Notes: generated from the letters alone by a model not told the origin. A stretch of DNA of 40,486 bases from Moorena producens 3L (GCF_000211815.1 NZ_GL890929.1:58726-99211); one strand, 5' to 3'. Shown: positions 16,977-25,785, counted from the stretch's first letter. Translations and numbers: made by a program.

Positions 16977-17334
16977 CTATTCTTTCAGTTTTTTGACGGT
17001 GGTGACTAAGATTTTAATAATTTCCTCGGTTTCTTGGATTAGTGCTTTGAACTTTTCTAATGATACCAGTTCAGCTTCTATCAGAACCTAAGCGCCAGTA
17101 TTTTGTTTCTCTTGCTTCTTTGAGAGCAATTTGATATTTACTGATAAAATCTCTTCGGGATTGGGCTGACTGAGCTTCACTACAATTAGCTCCGATAGAA
17201 GTTCCTGACCTTAATAACTGATTCGCTAAGGTTCTAGGAACTTTAGATTCTTCTTCTAACCAAACCCAAGCTTTGACTATTCTAACCGCAAACTTCTTTG
17301 TTCTGTCCTGAATTGAAACTTGTTGATAACTCAA
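16977..17334 (-). pseudogene. Four-helix-bundle (Avd-like) protein, frameshifted copy 2
   Basis: Differs from copy 1 by only two residues in the first 87 (Lys for Thr, Pro for Thr) and by very few bases in the tail. It has the same extra base (CC at 17087-17088 on the plus strand), with the early stop at 17071 and the out-of-frame tail to 16977. With the FGE gene upstream of it on the same strand, it forms the unit that was tandemly duplicated. TTG start at 17334. Confidence 0.75.
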
Positions 17335-17401
17335 ATTATTTATTCAAACTTCTGACTTCTGACTTGGCCTTTGGCCACGCTACGCGAACAAACTTCTGAC
17401 T

Positions 17402-18337
17402 TCATCCAGCGCACACTACACGAAAACCATAAAGGCTGAAGCGGTAGCCGCGCCTAAGGACGCTGAGGCGAATCGCAGAACGGCAGTTATAAGGATGGTC
17501 GTTCCAGGAGCCGCCCCGCAGCGCTGAATTTGAAATATTTTCATCATTTTTAGCTGAATATGACGAATTTTCAGCATTGACATTTTCTGCTTCATTACCA
17601 TCAATCCAAGCACTGCCATCTGTGGGCGCACCTTTGTAGTTATCATGCCAATCATCAGCGCACCATTCCCAAACATTGCCGTGCATATCACTGAGTCCAA
17701 AAGAGTTGACGACTTTAAAATATTCTACTGGTGTTGTTTCCTGACGGTATTCTCCTTTTGGCCCTCTACCATAAGCTCCTGACCATCTAGAGTCTTTATC
17801 ATCGGTTCCGCGATAATTAGCCAAAGCTGTTGTAATGGTTTCTCCGAAGTGGAATGGGGGATAGGATTCTCCGTTTTCCAGGTTCAGAGGTTCTGTAAAC
17901 CCTCGACAGGCATATTCCCATTGGGCTTCAGAAGGTAGTCTATAATCCCTTCCTGTTAGCTTAGAAAGGCGGTCACAGAACTCTACTGCATCATACCAAT
18001 TGACTTGTTCAACAGGTCTTTGCCATCTATCTATCCCTTGATAGGGCTCTTTAAAATAAGAGGGGTCTGGATCTAAATATTGATTGACCTTAAGTTCAGA
18101 TCGAGATGCGATCGCTTGCCATTGAGCTTGAGTAATCGGGTAACGTCCCATTAAAAAGGAGGAAATAGTTACATGATGTTGGGGTCTTTCTTTGCCACGA
18201 CTGCCTTCTTCACTCTCCGGTGCGCCCATGGTGAAGGTTCCATCAGGGATTAAGACCATTTCGAGAGCTATACCGTTGATGTATTCTCTGTAGCCTCGAA
18301 AGGTTTGTTTTGGGCGTTTTATGGTTAGTTTGGCCAT
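17402..18337 (-). CDS. FGE/C-type-lectin-fold protein with DGR-like variable region (copy 2)
   Basis: The protein is 311 aa, colinear with copy 1 (15975-16925). The N-terminal lead 'MAKLTIKRPKQTFRGYREYI' is identical in both copies, followed by the FGE domain from about residue 24. The region replacing the FGE catalytic pair reads Trp-Asn-Asp-His-Pro-Tyr-Asn-Cys, so the first catalytic Cys is absent. Residues 279-303 form the variable segment, where 14 of the 15 variable codons encode a different residue than in copy 1. It starts 27 bp after the vWA-FGE gene stop, so it is in the same operon. It probably binds variable ligands, by analogy with C-type-lectin-fold DGR targets. Confidence 0.9.
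   Translation of the reverse strand: MAKLTIKRPKQTFRGYREYINGIALEMVLIPDGTFTMGAPESEEGSRGKERPQHHVTISSFLMGRYPITQAQWQAIASRSELKVNQYLDPDPSYFKEPYQGIDRWQRPVEQVNWYDAVEFCDRLSKLTGRDYRLPSEAQWEYACRGFTEPLNLENGESYPPFHFGETITTALANYRGTDDKDSRWSGAYGRGPKGEYRQETTPVEYFKVVNSFGLSDMHGNVWEWCADDWHDNYKGAPTDGSAWIDGNEAENVNAENSSYSAKNDENISNSALRGGSWNDHPYNCRSAIRLSVLRRGYRFSLYGFRVVCAG
17429..17503 (-). other. Putative DGR variable region, VR2
   Basis: Twenty-five codons between the same invariant anchors as VR1. All fifteen variable codons here end in C or T (for example aac, gac, cat, tat, ctc, agc, gtc, ctt). Downstream, the GFRVVC codons (ggttttcgtgtagtgtgc) are shared and could be the initiation-of-mutagenic-homing site. Confidence 0.87.
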
Positions 18338-18364
18338 AATTAGTCAAACTTCAAACTTCTGACT

Positions 18365-20986
18365 TCATCCAGTTCTCCCGGATACGCACACTACACGAAA
18401 ACCATTAATGAAGTTGCGGACAGCGCGCCTATCGAGGTCGTCGCGAATCGCAGAACGGCAGTAAACAGGAATGTCAGCCCAGGAGCCGCCCCGCAGCGGT
18501 GAATATGAATTCTTTTCATTATTTTCAATCCAAGCACTGCCATTAGTGGGCGCACCGTCATAATTCTTATGCCAATCATCTAAACACCATTCCCAAACAT
18601 TCCCGTGCATATCATATAACCCAAAGGGATTTGGAAGAAATTGATCCACAGGGGTGGTTTCCTTGCTTTCTTCTCCTTGCGGTTGATCCGCATAAGTGTA
18701 TGAGGCATCGTAATTTGCTAACTGTCCGGTAATCGTCTCTCCACAGTAGAATGGGGGATAGGATTCTCCGTTTTCGAGGTTGAGAGGTTCTCTAACCCCT
18801 CGACAAGCATATTCCCATTGGGCTTCGGAAGGCAGTCTATACTCCCTTCCGGTTAGCTTAGAAAGCCGGTCACAGAACTCTACTGCTTCATACCAGTTGA
18901 TCCTTTCAATGGGGCGGTTATCCCCTTTAAAGCGTGAGGGGTCTGGATCTAAGTCTATTTCTACTTTCAAGTCTGTCATTAATGCGATCGCTTTCCATTG
19001 GGCTTGGGTTACAGGATATTTCCCCATAAAGAAGGCTTGGAGTGTGACATTATGTTGGGGACGTTCACGACTACGGCTATCTTTTTCCCTTTCAGGGGAA
19101 CCCATGGTAAAGGTTCCTCCAGGGATAGCCACCATTTCCAATTCGACATTATCGCTTAGGGTTTGGGTGAAGTAAGAGGCGGTGTAGGTTGTGGTTTTAA
19201 TGATTTCCCCGTGATGGTTAACAGTAGGGGTTTCAAATGTCCACTGTTGTAATTTCTCTTCATCCTCCTCTGGCTCCTCTTCAAAAACAATGATGGGAAC
19301 TTCCGCAACAAAATCAAAAGGTTCTAATCCCTTATCAATCTCTTCTTTCTCCCGTTTGCCTTGGGCTACTTTTTCACTAAGTTCCTGTGCTAAATTGGCG
19401 TATTCTCCTCCCCAAGTGGTGAAAACTGCTGCTTTGACTTCGGCAAAATAGAGCTCTCGATCCCCAGCAACACCTTGAACAGACCCGGCTGGGTTGGGAA
19501 TCAGTGCTGGAAAATCCCGCAGACTACCATAATGGTGCTCTATGAAATCTCCAATTTCCCGCCAAATCTCAGTGGTGCGTTGAACTGGACTATTTCCTAG
19601 CAGTAACTCCCGAATTCCCGGACGAAATTCATACCAAGTTTCGGGAACAGTTGCCTGGTCTGGCCCCAAGGAAGACTTTTGGATAAGACCACTAAAAAAA
19701 ACTTCTGCCAGATGCCAATGTTTGCTATCGGGTAAAAACCACTGTTGTGCCAAGCGCATCACTGGAGGAATCAGGGGAACAGCAGCCAGAACTTCCGCAA
19801 GTTCTCGGGCTTTGGGGCTAGCATTAGCCAAGAATCCTCTCAGTAACTGTTGGGGAGTTTCCGGCACTGATTCAGATTGTTCCGACCTTTGCTTTTTGGG
19901 ATTCGTTTTGTCTGTTTCGGGCTTATCCTGTCTAATATCCTGTCTAATTAAAACCCCTTGAATAGAATTGCTGCCACTGCCGGTGGTAAAATTCGCCCAA
20001 GTGCTCAAGTGGTTCCTAGATAAATTGAAAATTGGAAATTGATATAACCTAGCAGTTGTACGAAGCCTAGCTCCTACTTGTAACATGGAGTTAGGGGACT
20101 CTGGCTGACGAGCAATTAATGGTCGTTGAATTGCCTGATCTAGAGCTGTGCGCTGCCATAGGGTTTGAGGAAAAACATGGGCAATACTAACAGGATGCTG
20201 TTCTCCTAATTCTGCTAAAACCTCAAAGGCTTGACTGGAATACCAAGCTTTTCCCAAAGTATCCGTTAAGGCAATAAAGAGTCGATGTCCTCCTGGTGCA
20301 ATCAGGCTACGAACATCCCGTTCAATCCGGTCAACACCTGAAAACAATTGGGGCGTAGGTTCTCTTGTATCGAAGTGCCAAATCCGGACATCCCGGAAAA
20401 ACCCTTGCCAGCGAAAAAGGGTTGCCACCCCTTCTGCTAAATCTCCCCAAAATGCCATGGAAGGGGAGCAATCAATCAATAAATGTACCTCAAACCATCG
20501 CTCTAGGGGAGAACGAAATGCCAGCATTGGCAATCCATCAGCTTCCGCTGTTTGTTCAACGGTTGCCTCAATATCCAGTTCATTGGCTAGCAGTCCAGGA
20601 ACACGTTTAGATAAAGGCAACAGTGCTTTACTGATTTCCCTAGGTTTCGGTAAGGGAAAGGGGTCAGGAACACGAATAGGAGAGCTGTAATTACTGGAGG
20701 ATGATTCGGGTTTTTCAGGGGAAGTCGGGGCATGGTCGGACTGTTTAGGATAAGTCCGAATGGGTATATGTTGTTCTAATTTTTCTGTTACTGAGGGAGG
20801 AATCTTTGGATAATTGTCTGAGGGATTTTCAGTGGATGATTCCGGAAGATAATCCTGTAAATCTTCTGGTTGTTTGATGTTTTCAGACAATGGAGGAGCA
20901 ACAATACGATCTAAGTGAGCCAAGCACCAGATCAGCTCTGCCACTTCTCTATCATCTGGCCACCATTGATTTGTTTCACTCACCAT
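18365..20986 (-). CDS. vWA (SAV_2336-type) protein fused to FGE/C-type-lectin domain with variable region
   Basis: The protein is 873 aa. Residues 1-30 are a conserved N-terminal helix, and 35-110 a Pro/Ser-rich linker. Residues 165-330 are a vWA-like domain with a MIDAS-type Asp172-x-Ser174-x-Ser176 ('LLIDCSPSM') and 'LFIALTDTLGKAW'. This resembles the SAV_2336 N-terminal type linked to MoxR/VMAP systems. Residues 380-560 are helical, and 570-580 are acidic. Residues 614-870 are an FGE domain ('VELEMVAIPGGTFTMGS', 'YDMHGNVWEWCLDDW'). Residues 837-861 are the DGR-like variable segment. The usual first catalytic Cys of FGE is missing (Trp-Ala-Asp-Ile-Pro-Val-Tyr-Cys). It lies 12 bp after the MoxR gene stop. 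A diversified sensor domain is thus joined directly to the switch protein. Confidence 0.88.
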   Translation of the reverse strand: MVSETNQWWPDDREVAELIWCLAHLDRIVAPPLSENIKQPEDLQDYLPESSTENPSDNYPKIPPSVTEKLEQHIPIRTYPKQSDHAPTSPEKPESSSSNYSSPIRVPDPFPLPKPREISKALLPLSKRVPGLLANELDIEATVEQTAEADGLPMLAFRSPLERWFEVHLLIDCSPSMAFWGDLAEGVATLFRWQGFFRDVRIWHFDTREPTPQLFSGVDRIERDVRSLIAPGGHRLFIALTDTLGKAWYSSQAFEVLAELGEQHPVSIAHVFPQTLWQRTALDQAIQRPLIARQPESPNSMLQVGARLRTTARLYQFPIFNLSRNHLSTWANFTTGSGSNSIQGVLIRQDIRQDKPETDKTNPKKQRSEQSESVPETPQQLLRGFLANASPKARELAEVLAAVPLIPPVMRLAQQWFLPDSKHWHLAEVFFSGLIQKSSLGPDQATVPETWYEFRPGIRELLLGNSPVQRTTEIWREIGDFIEHHYGSLRDFPALIPNPAGSVQGVAGDRELYFAEVKAAVFTTWGGEYANLAQELSEKVAQGKREKEEIDKGLEPFDFVAEVPIIVFEEEPEEDEEKLQQWTFETPTVNHHGEIIKTTTYTASYFTQTLSDNVELEMVAIPGGTFTMGSPEREKDSRSRERPQHNVTLQAFFMGKYPVTQAQWKAIALMTDLKVEIDLDPDPSRFKGDNRPIERINWYEAVEFCDRLSKLTGREYRLPSEAQWEYACRGVREPLNLENGESYPPFYCGETITGQLANYDASYTYADQPQGEESKETTPVDQFLPNPFGLYDMHGNVWEWCLDDWHKNYDGAPTNGSAWIENNEKNSYSPLRGGSWADIPVYCRSAIRDDLDRRAVRNFINGFRVVCVSGRTG
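18404..18478 (-). other. Putative DGR variable region, VR3
   Basis: Twenty-five codons between LRGGSW and GFRVVC. Variable codons all end in C or T (gct, gac, att, gtt, tac, gac, gac, ctc, gat and so on). The ten invariant codons match VR1 and VR2 at every base. Confidence 0.85.
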
Positions 20987-20998
20987 TTACCCCTGACC

Positions 20999-22096
20999 TC
21001 ACAGTGATTTGAAGATAGTATTCAATACATCTTTCCGTTTTTCTTCAGTCAGGTCATCTCCTTGTAGTAATAAATAGATAGCATTCAACAATTGATCCGT
21101 CGCTAACGTTGTGTCTCTTGCCTTAATCCGTGTCAAAAATTCCTTGATTAATTTCCGAGCTGGCTCATCCAGTTGCTTTAAATCGGTGGCATCAAAGCGG
21201 TTTTCTAAAATTTGATAAAAACCCTCTTCGGTATCAGGTTGCTTGAGAGATAACCGTAGACATCGGCGTAGAAAGGCTGGTGGAAACTCCCGTGCTTCAT
21301 TACTGGTCATCAAGACTAAGGGAAACTCTTGACATTGAATTAATCCTTTGTCAACCGAAACTTTTTCATCACTATCATTGCTGTGACTGCGGTAAGGAAG
21401 TACCTTTTGGGAGTCCGTGTTTAAGCGAGAAAGTTCTGGAATCTCAAAAAATCCTTCCTCAAATATATGTAAGAGATCATTGGGCATATCAATATCACTC
21501 TTATCAATTTCGTCAATTAACAGCACTGCCGGTCTACCGGGTTGAGATTGATGAAATGCCATCCCCATTGGTCTTAATCTTAAATAGTCACCAATGTCAG
21601 GCTCTTTTATTCTCTCTGTGTTACCAACTTGTTGCCTCAGTAAAGACACTTCTTGTAGTCGCCCAATGGCATCGTAGGCATAGAGACCATCTTTCAAAGT
21701 AGTCCGAGAAACAATTGACCAGCGGTAAGGCCCCGGTAGTCCCAGTTCAGCTGCTACTGCATAGGCTAAGGATGTTTTGCCGCTACCGGGATTTCCTTCA
21801 ATCAGTAAAGGGCGACGTAAACACAATGCAGCATTCACCAATTCTACCGCTTGCTTGGTCGGAACAAACCCCAATGCCCTTGGATTAATCTTTCTTACGA
21901 TGTCTTGGGTATTTTTTGATTCTGCTTTTTCACGCCATTGCTCAACTGACAGACCAAAGGTGCGCCAAGGCGGGGGCGGTGGCATACGACTCAGATGTTG
22001 TTGTTGCTCTTCTGGAGTTGGTAAACTTTCCGCACTAAGGGTTAAGCCCCGGTAGATGCGAAGATCCTGCTGGTCAGATGTTGGGTCTTTTGGCAT
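20999..22096 (-). CDS. MoxR-type AAA+ ATPase
   Basis: The protein is 365 aa. Walker A is at about residue 97 ('LIEGNPGSGKTSLAYA'), Walker B is 'PAVLLIDEIDKSDIDMPND', and sensor 1 with the arginine finger region is 'LVLMTSNEAREFPPAFLRRC'. MoxR ATPases remodel partner proteins together with a vWA protein. The gene is directly followed by the vWA gene (12 bp) and preceded by the caspase-VMAP gene (1 bp). This matches the core of MoxR-vWA-VMAP conflict systems. An N-terminal Pro-rich segment ('RMPPPPPWRTFG') precedes the ATPase. Confidence 0.92.
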   Translation of the reverse strand: MPKDPTSDQQDLRIYRGLTLSAESLPTPEEQQQHLSRMPPPPPWRTFGLSVEQWREKAESKNTQDIVRKINPRALGFVPTKQAVELVNAALCLRRPLLIEGNPGSGKTSLAYAVAAELGLPGPYRWSIVSRTTLKDGLYAYDAIGRLQEVSLLRQQVGNTERIKEPDIGDYLRLRPMGMAFHQSQPGRPAVLLIDEIDKSDIDMPNDLLHIFEEGFFEIPELSRLNTDSQKVLPYRSHSNDSDEKVSVDKGLIQCQEFPLVLMTSNEAREFPPAFLRRCLRLSLKQPDTEEGFYQILENRFDATDLKQLDEPARKLIKEFLTRIKARDTTLATDQLLNAIYLLLQGDDLTEEKRKDVLNTIFKSL

Positions 22097-22097
22097 T

Positions 22098-24032
22098 TTA
22101 GTCCACTACGTCGGTATTCAAGGGTCTAGAGCTTCGGGAAGGCTTCGGATATAAATCATCCCAGAGAAGGGTTACTTCTAAGTCTTTGTATTTTTTGTCT
22201 TGGCGTAATTTGAGTATTTTGTTAGGCCAATTTTGCCATTCTGAGAGGTTTAGATGCTCTCCTTCAATCAGAGGTTGGTTCACGTTCCGACTCCAGACCG
22301 CAATGGGTAAAGCCTCTTCAATTCTTTCTAGATCGGAATCTGATGGGTCTGTACCCATATAATAGATATCATCCCCTTCAAATTCCCCAGGGACACTGGG
22401 TTCAGTTACTGGATTATTTACATCATTCCATAACCCTTGCTTCTTGACTTCAATCTCATCACGAATCTCAAGAAAATCTTGATCAAAATATCGTTCAAAG
22501 GAGTTGATAAAAATTGGATACTCCTCACCCAGGGGTGTTAGGTTTCTCCCTCGCTTAAACCTAATATTATCCAATTGTGTTTTGAAATAGTCGAAGGGAA
22601 GAAAATACTCAATTGTTAAATTAACCCGTGCAGGTAAACTATAACGAGCCTTGCGAATTAAGTTGGGCAAAATTTGTTCAAGATTAGTGTATAAACTCTC
22701 ACTCTCTTGCTCAAGGAAACTCTCTTCACTTTCCCGAGGTTCTAAGCGTATCTTCTCTGCAAACCGACCAAGTGGTAAATCCTGACTTTCCAGCCAAAGA
22801 TTCATACTCACAAGTAATGCACCAGAGGCTTGTCCTGTACCATTAGAATTATCAACCTCTGGTTCAATCTCAACTTGAAGTCGCGGTTTTTCTTTCTTAA
22901 TCAGTTCTTGAAATTTTAAATCAGCTTTTTTAACAGATTCTTGGATTGTAGAGAGGTTTGCCTCTTCTCTATATTTTATAACTTCCTGTTGCCAATTTTT
23001 AATAGTATTAGCAAGTAGCCTCAATGATATATTATTCTGTTTATAAAATCTTTGGCGACACCATTCTGCACAAGCCACTAGAGGGCATATTCCTCTTGAA
23101 ACTGGTTTTTCTCCTAATTCAGTCAGTCTTTTTTTGATTTCTGTACAATCCAGAATAAATTCATCGTATAAGACAAGATTTTCAATATTTTTCGAGCTTA
23201 AAATAAAGGAGTTAAGCTGAAGTAAGCTATCTTCTGGGTGTTTCTTTAATTCAGCAAAAAGTTTGCTAATCAGTTCATCTTGCTTTTCTTCCCATGTTTG
23301 TCTAGTCTTAGGCATAATTGGAAAGAAAATAGCAGATATCTCAGAGCCAGAAGCTGAGTAGGAAGCACGTTGATTTGAGCAAATAATCTGATTAATTTGG
23401 TCAACTAGATAATCTAGAGGAATATATAAATTATCGTAGTTTTTTAAATCGTTAATAACTTGCTCCAAAGCGCTAGAAAATACATCTTCTTTTGCTGTAT
23501 CTTTGGCACGACAAGCCGCAATCCCATGAACTGCGATACCTGCTCCTTTTACCGGTTGGTATTTCTGAACAACTTGTGTAGTAAATTTAGAGACATCACT
23601 TATTCCGACCCCAGAATAACAAGTATCAATAATATACAGGATTTGTTTGATCTTAACTCCTTCATTGTTCAAAGGACGAACTAACTCTTCCGTTGGTAAT
23701 GATGTCTGAGGAATTTGATTTAGAACCGTATCTTCCATTAAAAGATAATGTCTATCTCCTTGGCAATATTCACCATGACCGGAATAGTAAAAGATTACGC
23801 GATCGCTCTCACATCGTTCTTGCTGAAGCCAATTTGAAAATTCTTTGATTAACTCATCTTTCTTCGGATTTAAACGAAGATTTGTCAATGCTTCTTCATA
23901 TCCAAATTGCTGAGTGAATAAATCAACCACTCTCTGTAAGTCTGTCGGCACACTATCCAAGTTATCTACATCGTGATCGTTGTAATTACTTGTGCCACAA
24001 GCGATTAAATAATACCTGGGTTTTCCCGCCAT
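22098..24032 (-). CDS. Caspase-like protease fused to VMAP-C domain
   Basis: The protein is 644 aa. Residues 5-240 are a C14 caspase-like fold with catalytic His86 ('VIFYYSGHGEY') and Cys138 ('LYIIDTCYSGVG'). Both catalytic residues are intact, so it should be an active cysteine peptidase. Residues about 245-345 are a helical module I cannot name, and 355-380 are coiled-coil-like. Residues 385-630 match the VMAP-C domain ('LTIEYFLPFDYF', 'TPLGEEYPIFINSFERYF', 'VTLLWDDLYPKPS'). In VMAP systems the N-terminal module is usually the effector and VMAP-C links it to the MoxR-vWA pair. By inference, this is the effector released on activation. It ends one base before the MoxR start and begins 9 bp after the hydrolase stop. 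Confidence 0.88.
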   Translation of the reverse strand: MAGKPRYYLIACGTSNYNDHDVDNLDSVPTDLQRVVDLFTQQFGYEEALTNLRLNPKKDELIKEFSNWLQQERCESDRVIFYYSGHGEYCQGDRHYLLMEDTVLNQIPQTSLPTEELVRPLNNEGVKIKQILYIIDTCYSGVGISDVSKFTTQVVQKYQPVKGAGIAVHGIAACRAKDTAKEDVFSSALEQVINDLKNYDNLYIPLDYLVDQINQIICSNQRASYSASGSEISAIFFPIMPKTRQTWEEKQDELISKLFAELKKHPEDSLLQLNSFILSSKNIENLVLYDEFILDCTEIKKRLTELGEKPVSRGICPLVACAEWCRQRFYKQNNISLRLLANTIKNWQQEVIKYREEANLSTIQESVKKADLKFQELIKKEKPRLQVEIEPEVDNSNGTGQASGALLVSMNLWLESQDLPLGRFAEKIRLEPRESEESFLEQESESLYTNLEQILPNLIRKARYSLPARVNLTIEYFLPFDYFKTQLDNIRFKRGRNLTPLGEEYPIFINSFERYFDQDFLEIRDEIEVKKQGLWNDVNNPVTEPSVPGEFEGDDIYYMGTDPSDSDLERIEEALPIAVWSRNVNQPLIEGEHLNLSEWQNWPNKILKLRQDKKYKDLEVTLLWDDLYPKPSRSSRPLNTDVVD

Positions 24033-24041
24033 ATACCTCGT

Positions 24042-24899
24042 CTACTCATCCATCAAGCCTAACTTAATAGCTTCTCCTGTTTCAGATGCTGTGAAATAGT
24101 TACTGGCATTGTGAGGATCAGATCTATTATAAATAAGTTTATCTTCGACTAATCCGTTAAATAAAGGATTTAACTCTTTTTCTAAAGCAACAATATCTCC
24201 TGCATCGGCAATATTGATCCACTTTTTTACACTTCCCGGCCAAGACCCCAAATTAGAGACCGGTGAGGGTTCCAGGCGATCAAAAATCAGCCCTTTTATC
24301 CCCAATGGGGAACCTAGAGTCACAAAAACCTCCACTGACCATTCTGGGTGTTGGCATAGGGCTTCGTAACAGACAACTGACCCCAGAGAGTGACCAACCA
24401 ATACACGGGTATCGTGATCTATGGCTTCCACAATGCGATCGCGAATTTGCTGTCTTAACTCTGGATTATGGAAGTAACCTCCAACTTGTTTCAGAAAAGA
24501 AATCACGATTTTTTCAGCAACACCACCAAAAAACCTAGAACCACTTAAGGCATTTAAAGCTTTTTGAACACGTCTCGGTGTTGCCTTTTCTGTTGATAGA
24601 TCGGCTGGGCCTTTAATATCGTCTTCTACTTTGGCTGCTTCTTCCCACCATTCCAGCAGGAGTTCCTTCTCCCAATCCGAGTCAATATCACTGGCGTCAT
24701 AGTTAGGTATCCCTATTGCTGATTTCGAGCGGCCTCTGAACAGGTCTCCATAAAAGGCACAGCGGAATTCATGATCAGAATCTAATCTAGCTCCAACACG
24801 CTCCAAACCATCCTTTAGGGCTGGTAGCCATCGATCATAAATTGTATTACTACCTCTAAATTCTTGATTAATCCCATGAACACCCACAATCTTAGCCAT
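24042..24899 (-). CDS. Alpha/beta-fold serine hydrolase
   Basis: The protein is 285 aa and is the first gene of the operon. The nucleophile elbow is Gly-His-Ser171-Leu-Gly ('RVLVGHSLGSVVCYEAL'). The likely acid is Asp232 or Asp235 ('NIADAGDIVAL') and the likely base His263 ('SDPHNASNYF'). The N-terminal 'MAKIVGVHGINQEFRGS' is the oxyanion-hole region of lipase/PGAP1-like hydrolases. There is no signal peptide, so it is cytosolic. Its place in a caspase-VMAP operon suggests a second effector (lipase or esterase) or a modifier; this is inference. Confidence 0.85.
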   Translation of the reverse strand: MAKIVGVHGINQEFRGSNTIYDRWLPALKDGLERVGARLDSDHEFRCAFYGDLFRGRSKSAIGIPNYDASDIDSDWEKELLLEWWEEAAKVEDDIKGPADLSTEKATPRRVQKALNALSGSRFFGGVAEKIVISFLKQVGGYFHNPELRQQIRDRIVEAIDHDTRVLVGHSLGSVVCYEALCQHPEWSVEVFVTLGSPLGIKGLIFDRLEPSPVSNLGSWPGSVKKWINIADAGDIVALEKELNPLFNGLVEDKLIYNRSDPHNASNYFTASETGEAIKLGLMDE

Positions 24900-25767
24900 A
24901 CCATTACCTACCTATCTGTGTAAGGATTGGTTCAAATACTAGAATCTCAAAGAGCTTCCGCAGCCACAGGTGCTGTAGCAAAGCTAGCAACTCCTCCAGC
25001 AACTTTAGAAACTTTGTTGTTATCGAGAAAGTTCTGAAAACTTACCCTTATACAGAACTTACGTGGTTAAGTTGATTTCGCCCCCCTAGCCTCCCAATTT
25101 TGGGTGGGAAATAAACCTAACCGCGTAACTCCTGTTTATATTATCAATTTACAGCAGTCGCCAGGGCAGTTAGGACATCGACATTAGTCTCACACCCTTT
25201 GTAAGCGCAAGAGTTTGACTTCTGACTTCTGACTTCTGACTTCTGACTTCTGACTTCTGACTTCTGCTATACATGATCAATCGTTAAATAAAAAAAAAGA
25301 AAAGACTTTTACCATACCAAATATCGTACACTAATCCAAAAGTGCAACTACTGGGGGCAGGATAGGGTTTGACTGGCTGCTGGCATAGGAATCCAATTCA
25401 CTATGGAAAATGCAGTTGATAATCCCTGTTTAAAAGCTGCGGTAATCAAAACAACTTAGGGACTAAATCAGGTTAAAATCTGGAATATAAACTATAATTA
25501 TAACAGGTAATAATTATCTACCAGATGATATAAATACTTTACTCATAGTTTAGTTAAACCAAGCCATTTTATTAGACAGTTTGGCTTGATTTTGGTTTAG
25601 ATAATTTTACAAACTAAACTTGTGATTACTAGTTGTGATTACTAGTTGTGATTACTAGACATTTTTCGATACCAGTAAGTTCAAGTAGTTCTTATATCCT
25701 TCTTATATACTGCTTATATACTTCTGATCAAGTAGTAGTTATTATAAAGTCCTCTCTATCTCACTAA
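24900..25767. other. Intergenic region with several repeats
   Basis: No gene is seen in this divergent gap. 25077-25110 resembles part of the MITE. 25142-25206 is a segment repeated in inverse orientation at 39421-39478. 25213-25262 is (gacttct)n. 25620-25658 is three tandem copies of a 13-mer (ttgtgattactag). The operon promoter for the minus-strand system should lie near 24905-25060, but I cannot identify it. Confidence 0.5.
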
Positions 25768-25785
25768 GTGATTTCCATTAGTCCC

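Noticed and set aside
16004..18579. Alternative frames inside the FGE genes (16004, 17416, 18391)
   Set aside because: They are shadows of the FGE coding frame. The variable region makes sense only in the FGE frame, with changes at codon positions 1 and 2.
15534..24899. DGR reverse transcriptase or template repeat inside this operon
   Set aside because: I looked for a further copy of the invariant anchors (ggttttcgtgtag) and for RT motifs and found only the three variable regions. Any RT must be elsewhere.
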